A stretch of DNA of 64,000 nt from Bradyrhizobium sp. CB1650 (GTDB lineage: Bacteria > Pseudomonadota > Alphaproteobacteria > Rhizobiales > Xanthobacteraceae): NCBI RefSeq assembly GCF_029761915.1, contig NZ_CP121695.1, positions 1,517,501 to 1,581,500 on the forward strand, written 5' to 3'. The position numbers and the translations under genes were made by a program. Shown piece after piece: positions 59,858 through 64,000 of this stretch. The notes under the pieces were generated by a model. It ran no database searches. It worked only from the letters and a program-made list of their open reading frames with translations, and was not told the origin of the DNA. The stretch's first letter is position 1. Each line of letters starts with the position of its first letter.

Positions 59858-60957
59858 TCGGTCGTCTTCATTCCCCGCTCGCACGCGGCCTGCTCGCCTG
59901 TGCCGCCGTTCTTCTGGTCGTGGTCGTGGCCGATGCCGCGCTCCACGATCTCCTCGCACAAAATCCGTTCGGCGCGCCGCGCCCGGCTGCCGAACCGGAG
60001 GCCGGCGGCATCGTCGGCTGGCTACTGGCAAAACAGTCGGAGTTCTATCGGCAGATGTCAGCGACCATCCGTGCCGCTAAGTCTGACGGCTCGGCGGTGT
60101 GGACGTTGCTCCTGATCTCCTTTGCTTATGGGATATTCCACGCCGCCGGTCCTGGCCACGGCAAGGCGGTGATCGCCTCCTACCTCGTCGCCAACCGCGA
60201 GACTGCCCGGCGCGGCATCGCGCTGTCCTTTGCGTCGGCGCTCATGCAGTCGCTGGTGGCGATCCTCATCGTCGGCATCTCGGCCTGGGCGCTGAATGCG
60301 ACCGCGAAAACCATGTGCAAGGCGGAAGGGGCGATCGAGATCGCAAGCTACGCCCTGATCGCGGCGTTCGGCCTGCGCCTCGTCTGGGTCAAGGGCGGCG
60401 CCTTCATCCGCGCGCTCCAGGCGGCCCAGCCGGTGCCGGCGATCGCCGGCGTGCCGCATCAACATGATCACGGCCATCACCATCATCACGATGCACATGA
60501 TGATCATGATCACGATCACGGTCATGATCATGCTCACCACCGCCACGGGCACGATCACGTCCATGACGAGCATTGCGGCCACTCCCACGGCCCCGCGCCG
60601 AGCGAGCTGGCCGGGCCCGGTGGCTGGCGGCGCGGGTTTGCCGCGATCCTCACCGTCGGCATCCGCCCCTGCTCGGGCGCGATCCTGGTCCTGGTGTTCG
60701 CGCTGGCCCAGGGCCTGTTCTGGGCCGGCATCGCCGCGACCTTGCTGATGGGGCTCGGCACCGCAATCACGGTCGCGGCCATCGCCGTCGTCGCCGTCTC
60801 CGCCAAGGACATCGCCGGTCGCCTCAGCGGAGCCCGCGACGGCGGCGGTGCACTCTTCATGCGCGGCATCGAATTCGCCGCCGCCGGTCTCGTGCTGCTG
60901 TTCGGTGCGGGTCTGTTGTTCGGCTACATCGCCGCCGAACGGACGACGTGCTTTTGA
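59854..60957 (+). CDS. NicO-family nickel/cobalt (or zinc) transporter with His-rich loop
   Basis: The 367-residue membrane protein has the NicO signature [17 protein letters not shown] (about 89-105), a cytoplasmic His/Asp-rich loop of about 45 residues (about 204-248, for example [12 protein letters not shown]) and [20 protein letters not shown] near the C-terminal part. Such proteins export or import Ni/Co (RcnA/NreB-like). The TTG start at 59854 overlaps the DUF1007 stop (TTGA); TTG 59848 is an alternative. The DUF1007-NicO pair is a known association. Confidence 0.85.
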   Translation: MIGRLHSPLARGLLACAAVLLVVVVADAALHDLLAQNPFGAPRPAAEPEAGGIVGWLLAKQSEFYRQMSATIRAAKSDGSAVWTLLLISFAYGIFHAAGPGHGKAVIASYLVANRETARRGIALSFASALMQSLVAILIVGISAWALNATAKTMCKAEGAIEIASYALIAAFGLRLVWVKGGAFIRALQAAQPVPAIAGVPHQHDHGHHHHHDAHDDHDHDHGHDHAHHRHGHDHVHDEHCGHSHGPAPSELAGPGGWRRGFAAILTVGIRPCSGAILVLVFALAQGLFWAGIAATLLMGLGTAITVAAIAVVAVSAKDIAGRLSGARDGGGALFMRGIEFAAAGLVLLFGAGLLFGYIAAERTTCF

Positions 60958-60970
60958 GTGGAGTTTGTCG

Positions 60971-61184
60971 CCTTCCTCCCCTCTCCCCTTGTGAGAGAGG
61001 GTGGCTCGCCGCGCAGCGGCGAGTCGGGTGAGGGGTCTCTCTCCGCGATTGAGCCTCTCGCAGATGAGTGCGCGGTTAGAACCCCTCATCCGGCGCCATA
61101 GCCGCAGCTTCGCTTCGGCGTTCTTAAGAACGGCGGCCGAAGGCCGCCTATGCCACCTTCTCCCACAAGCAAGGGGAGAAGGAA
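60971..61184. repeat. Long imperfect inverted repeat with CTCTCCCC arms
   Basis: CTCCCCTCTCCCCTTGTGAG at the left is inverted to CTTCTCCCACAAGCAAGGGG/GGAGAAGG at the right, with internal GAGTCGGGTGAGGGG / CCCCTCATCCGGCG. It occupies the gap between the convergent NicO and MAPEG genes. Confidence 0.75.
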
Positions 61185-61190
61185 GAAACC

Positions 61191-61589
61191 TCACACCGGC
61201 AGAAACCGTTTCAACGCCGGCATGAAGAAGATCCCGAGATTGATCGCAAAGCCGATGCTCCAGAGGATCGAGCGCAGCGTCGGGCGGTTGCCGAGATAAG
61301 TCAGCACATAGGCGATCCGCACGATCAGGAACAGCACGGCGAGCTCGTCGATCAGGCGCTGCGGCGACTCCCGAAATTCGGCGAGCAGCACCGCAAAGGC
61401 GAAGAACGGAAAGGTCTCGATGCCGTTCTGGTGCGCGCCGAGCGCGCGTTGCGAGAGGCCATCTTCATAGAAGGCGGGGTCGCGCGGCCGGGAATTGTCG
61501 AAGCGGCGAAACCTGATCCATTTGATCGAAGCGATCGTCGCCAGATAGAGTAGCAGCGCTCCAAGGACGCACCATTCCGCGAGTGTCAT
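61191..61589 (-). CDS. MAPEG-family membrane protein
   Basis: The 132-residue four-TM protein has the MAPEG pattern: RALGAHQNGIETFPFFAFAVLLA (about 48-70) and IVRIAYVLTYLGNRPTLRSILW. Eukaryotic members are glutathione-dependent membrane enzymes; bacterial roles are largely unknown. GGGGGAGG precedes the ATG. It is divergent from hemH. Confidence 0.85.
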   Translation of the reverse strand: MTLAEWCVLGALLLYLATIASIKWIRFRRFDNSRPRDPAFYEDGLSQRALGAHQNGIETFPFFAFAVLLAEFRESPQRLIDELAVLFLIVRIAYVLTYLGNRPTLRSILWSIGFAINLGIFFMPALKRFLPV

Positions 61590-61672
61590 CGGTCCTCCCC
61601 CGCTTGGCCGGACCCTAGCGAAAACCGGCTCATCTTGACAAGTTCGGCGCAACGCGCGACCCACGGACCGCC

Positions 61673-62710
61673 ATGACGACCGTCGTCCCCATCGAGACCG
61701 CGAAGCCCGCCGTGCAAGCCAGCCCGCCGCGCGTCGGCGTGCTCCTCATCAATCTCGGCACGCCCGATACGGCTGACGCGCCGGGCGTGCGGGTCTACCT
61801 GAAGGAATTTTTGTCGGACCCCCGCGTCATCGAGGACCAGGGCCTGGTCTGGAAGTTCGTGCTGAACGGCATCATCCTGCGTCGCCGGCCGCACACCAAG
61901 GCGCTGGACTATCGCAAGATTTGGAACAACGAGCAGAACGAGTCGCCGCTGAAGACGATCACGCGGTCGCAGAGCGACAAGCTCGCCTCCGCATTGTCGG
62001 ACAGCGGGCATGTCGTGGTGGACTGGGCCATGCGCTACGGCAATCCCTCGATCCGCTCCGGCATCGAGGCGCTGATCGCGAAGGGATGCGAGCGCGTCCT
62101 CGCCGTCCCGCTCTATCCGCAATATTCCGCCTCGACGTCGGCGACTGTCTGCGACGAGGTGTTCCGCGTGCTCTCCCGCCTGCGCGCGCAACCGACGCTG
62201 CGGGTGACGCCGCCTTATTATGAGGACGAGGCCTATATCGAGGCGCTCGCGACCTCGATCGAGGCGCATCTGGCCACGCTACCGTTCAAGCCGGAGCTGA
62301 TCGTCGCCTCCTTCCACGGCATGCCGAAAGCCTATGTCGACAAGGGCGATCCCTATCAGGCCCATTGCATCGCCACGACCGAGGCGCTGCGCCGCCGGCT
62401 CGGGATGGGCGCGTCAAAGCTGCTGCTCACCTTCCAGTCGCGCTTCGGCAATGACGAGTGGCTCCAGCCCTACACCGACAAGACGATGGAGCGGCTCGCC
62501 AAGGAGGGCGTGCGCCGCATCGCGGTGGTGACGCCGGGCTTTGCGGCCGACTGTCTGGAGACGCTGGAGGAGATCGCGCAGGAGAACGCTGAAATCTTCA
62601 AGCACAATGGCGGCGAGCAGTTTGCCGCGATTCCCTGCCTCAACGACAGCGAGGCCGGCATGGAGGTGATCCGCACCCTGGTGCTGCGCGAGCTTCAGGG
62701 TTGGATCTGA
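61673..62710 (+). CDS. hemH: Ferrochelatase
   Basis: The 345-residue enzyme has the active-site His at 215 in ASFHGMPKAYVDKGDPY, LLINLGTPDT (24-33) at the N-terminus and ETLEEI with the conserved Glu. It inserts Fe2+ into protoporphyrin IX in the last step of haem synthesis. No [2Fe-2S]-ligand Cys tail is evident. No Irr-type (ICE) box was seen in the 83-base divergent region. Confidence 0.93.
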   Translation: MTTVVPIETAKPAVQASPPRVGVLLINLGTPDTADAPGVRVYLKEFLSDPRVIEDQGLVWKFVLNGIILRRRPHTKALDYRKIWNNEQNESPLKTITRSQSDKLASALSDSGHVVVDWAMRYGNPSIRSGIEALIAKGCERVLAVPLYPQYSASTSATVCDEVFRVLSRLRAQPTLRVTPPYYEDEAYIEALATSIEAHLATLPFKPELIVASFHGMPKAYVDKGDPYQAHCIATTEALRRRLGMGASKLLLTFQSRFGNDEWLQPYTDKTMERLAKEGVRRIAVVTPGFAADCLETLEEIAQENAEIFKHNGGEQFAAIPCLNDSEAGMEVIRTLVLRELQGWI

Positions 62711-62714
62711 CCCC

Positions 62715-63692
62715 ATGAACCGTCGCGAGGTCTTGGCGCTTCTCGGGACGATCACCGCGCTGCCGCGCGCAGCCCTGGCGCAGCAGCCGAACACGACGCG
62801 CCGGCTCGGCGTGCTCTCGGTCACGGCCGACGACGATGCGGCCGGGCAGACGCGCAGCGCCATCCTGGTCGAGGCGCTGGCCGCCCATGGCTGGAAGGAG
62901 CAGGCCAATCTTCGAATCGACTGGCGCAGTGGCGGCGGCGACCGGGAGCGGATCGCGCGGCTCGCCGACGAGCTGGTCGCGCTCAAGCCCGACATCCTGC
63001 TCGCGGTCGGCACGCCCTCGGTCGAGGAGCTGCACAGGCGCACGGCGACGACGCCGATCGTGTTCGCGGTGGTCACCGACCCCGTCAGCCAGGGCTTCGT
63101 CAAAAACCTCGCGCGTCCCGGCGGCAACATCACCGGCTTCACCGACTATGACGGCCCCATGGCCGGCAAATGGCTGGAGATGCTGACGCAGATCACGCCG
63201 AAGGTCTCCCGCGCCCTCGTCGTCTACAATCCCGCGACCGCGCCGTTCGCCGGCCTCATGTTGCAGACGATCGAGGACGCAGGCCGCTCGCTTCGTGTGA
63301 CTGTCGAGGCCGCCCCGTTACATGATGCCGCCTCGATCGCGGCGCTAGCCTCACGCAGGGACGGCGGCCTGTTGGTGCTGCCCGACTTCTTCACCATGGC
63401 CAACCGGGCGCATCTGCTCGCGGCAATCACTGAAGCGCGCGTCCCTGCGGTGTTCTGGAGCACCACCTTCGTCGCGGAGGGCGGGCTGATGTCCTACAGC
63501 ACCGACAGCGCCGAGCAGGTGCGCCGTGCCGCATCCTATATCGATCGCATCCTCAGGGGTGCGCAGCCCGCCGACCTTCCGGTCCAGAACCCCACCAAGT
63601 TCGAGCTCGCCTTCAACCTGAAGACGGCAAGGGCGATCGGCGTCACCATCCCCGCCCACCTGCTTGCCACCGCGAACGACGTCATCGAATAG
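62715..63692 (+). CDS. ABC transporter substrate-binding protein (ABC_sub_bind family)
   Basis: The 325-residue product has a short signal region (MNRREVLALLGTITALPRAALAQ) with a twin-arginine-like start and the periplasmic-binding fold of the PF04392 family: RRLGVLSV, PDILLAVGTPS, PIVFAVVTDPVSQGFVKNLARPGGNITGF, MLTQITPKVSRALVVYNP and QNPTKFELAFNLKTARAIGVTIP. The ligand is unknown; no permease or ATPase gene is near. It starts 4 bases after the hemH stop codon. Confidence 0.87.
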   Translation: MNRREVLALLGTITALPRAALAQQPNTTRRLGVLSVTADDDAAGQTRSAILVEALAAHGWKEQANLRIDWRSGGGDRERIARLADELVALKPDILLAVGTPSVEELHRRTATTPIVFAVVTDPVSQGFVKNLARPGGNITGFTDYDGPMAGKWLEMLTQITPKVSRALVVYNPATAPFAGLMLQTIEDAGRSLRVTVEAAPLHDAASIAALASRRDGGLLVLPDFFTMANRAHLLAAITEARVPAVFWSTTFVAEGGLMSYSTDSAEQVRRAASYIDRILRGAQPADLPVQNPTKFELAFNLKTARAIGVTIPAHLLATANDVIE

Positions 63693-63881
63693 GCTGGTAG
63701 TCTGCGCTCGCGCGTTTTCAAGAGCCTCCTTCCAGATACTTAATTCCCGTGGTTCCCGCTCCGTACTTCTTGTGGAGGGATCGGCAAGCGCCGACGTGAA
63801 ATCGTGCCGCTGAACCGGTAGGGTAGCGATACCGACCAATGGGAGGCTGCGGGGAAGGCGTTTTCCCGCCTTGGAGGAGCT

Positions 63882-64000
63882 ATGAGCGGTTTCGATATTT
63901 TCGCGATTGTTCTGGTGTTGCTTGTCATCGTCACGCTGGTTGCCGGTGTGAAGACAGTGCCGCAGGGCTATGACTGGACCATCGAGCGGTTCGGCAAATA
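63882..64000 (+). CDS. SPFH-family (stomatin/prohibitin-like) protein, N-terminal part only
   Basis: The first 39 codons are in the window. GGAGGAG precedes the ATG. The product begins MSGFDIFAIVLVLLVIVTLV (one TM) and then VKTVPQGYDWTIERFGK, the conserved entry to the SPFH domain of QmcA/YbbK-type membrane-scaffold proteins. Confidence 0.82.
   Translation, partial: MSGFDIFAIVLVLLVIVTLVAGVKTVPQGYDWTIERFGK

Noticed and set aside
60464..60560. Tandem DNA repeat or CRISPR-like array
   Set aside because: The regular ATGATC/CATCAC pattern is coding sequence for the His-rich loop of the NicO transporter.
61590..61672. Irr/ICE regulatory box before hemH
   Set aside because: I looked for the TTTAGAA-type palindrome of Irr targets in the divergent region and did not find one.

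Overview
The window looks like chromosomal backbone of a Bradyrhizobium-type alphaproteobacterium. The evidence is high GC with long antisense open frames, several families of GTCAT…ATGAC inverted intergenic repeats, an alphaproteobacterial RpoH promoter before htpG, paired DUF3551 secreted proteins, homospermidine synthase, OpgC-type acyltransferases and a Zur-box zinc operon. I see no rRNA, CRISPR array, integrase, transposase or plasmid/phage module. One tRNA is present, the initiator tRNA-fMet.

Layout. 1-3.6 kb: a minus-strand catabolic set (end of a TRAP solute receptor, an SAF-domain dehydrogenase, an EctD-like dioxygenase and a GntR/FCD repressor with a palindrome next to its ribosome site). 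3.8-13.3 kb: an M20 exopeptidase; a SnoaL-fused ECF sigma factor divergent from a carboxymuconolactone-decarboxylase-like gene; twin alpha/beta hydrolases; Ogt; and an MBL - GST - FAH - MBL set. 13.5-17.3 kb: two divergent SDRs, coniferyl-aldehyde-type dehydrogenase and tRNA-fMet with terminator. 17.5-34.3 kb: two OpgC paralogues, an acyl-CoA synthetase, MFS carriers, a zinc-ribbon MBL protein, a MetX-like hydrolase plus desaturase behind a 35-bp palindrome with a TetR gene alongside, htpG and an RND pump without adaptor. 34.6-40.6 kb: DUF3551 pair, a remnant of a Bug-family receptor, a FATP-like ligase and a compact ACP - adenylating enzyme - reductase operon. 40.7-44.4 kb: DUF3095, DUF2147, GNAT and Fe-type superoxide dismutase.

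44.5-51.3 kb is a metal-handling region: a two-gene half-permease pair, then a Zur box, a very His-rich small membrane protein, ZnuCBA, a CobW GTPase with CxCC and a His-rich loop, a WD40-like protein and an MgtC-family protein. 52-56.6 kb is polyamine metabolism: type III ornithine/lysine decarboxylase behind a roughly 500-nt structured leader (speF-RNA candidate), a GNAT, a 56-residue membrane protein, RidA and homospermidine synthase. 57-61 kb: M3 oligopeptidase, DUF1007 and a NicO-family Ni/Co exporter in overlapping reading frames. 61-64 kb: MAPEG, ferrochelatase, an ABC_sub_bind lipoprotein-like receptor and the start of an SPFH-family gene.

The most notable observations are the two oppositely oriented, identically spaced GGTCAC-N16-CGTC motifs between the ECF sigma gene and its neighbour; the Zur box that almost touches the start codon of the His-rich protein; the split permease; the ACP-adenylase-reductase mini-cluster; and the duplicated MBL genes that each carry the same repeat at the 3' end. 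All functional calls come from motif reading, without database searches.
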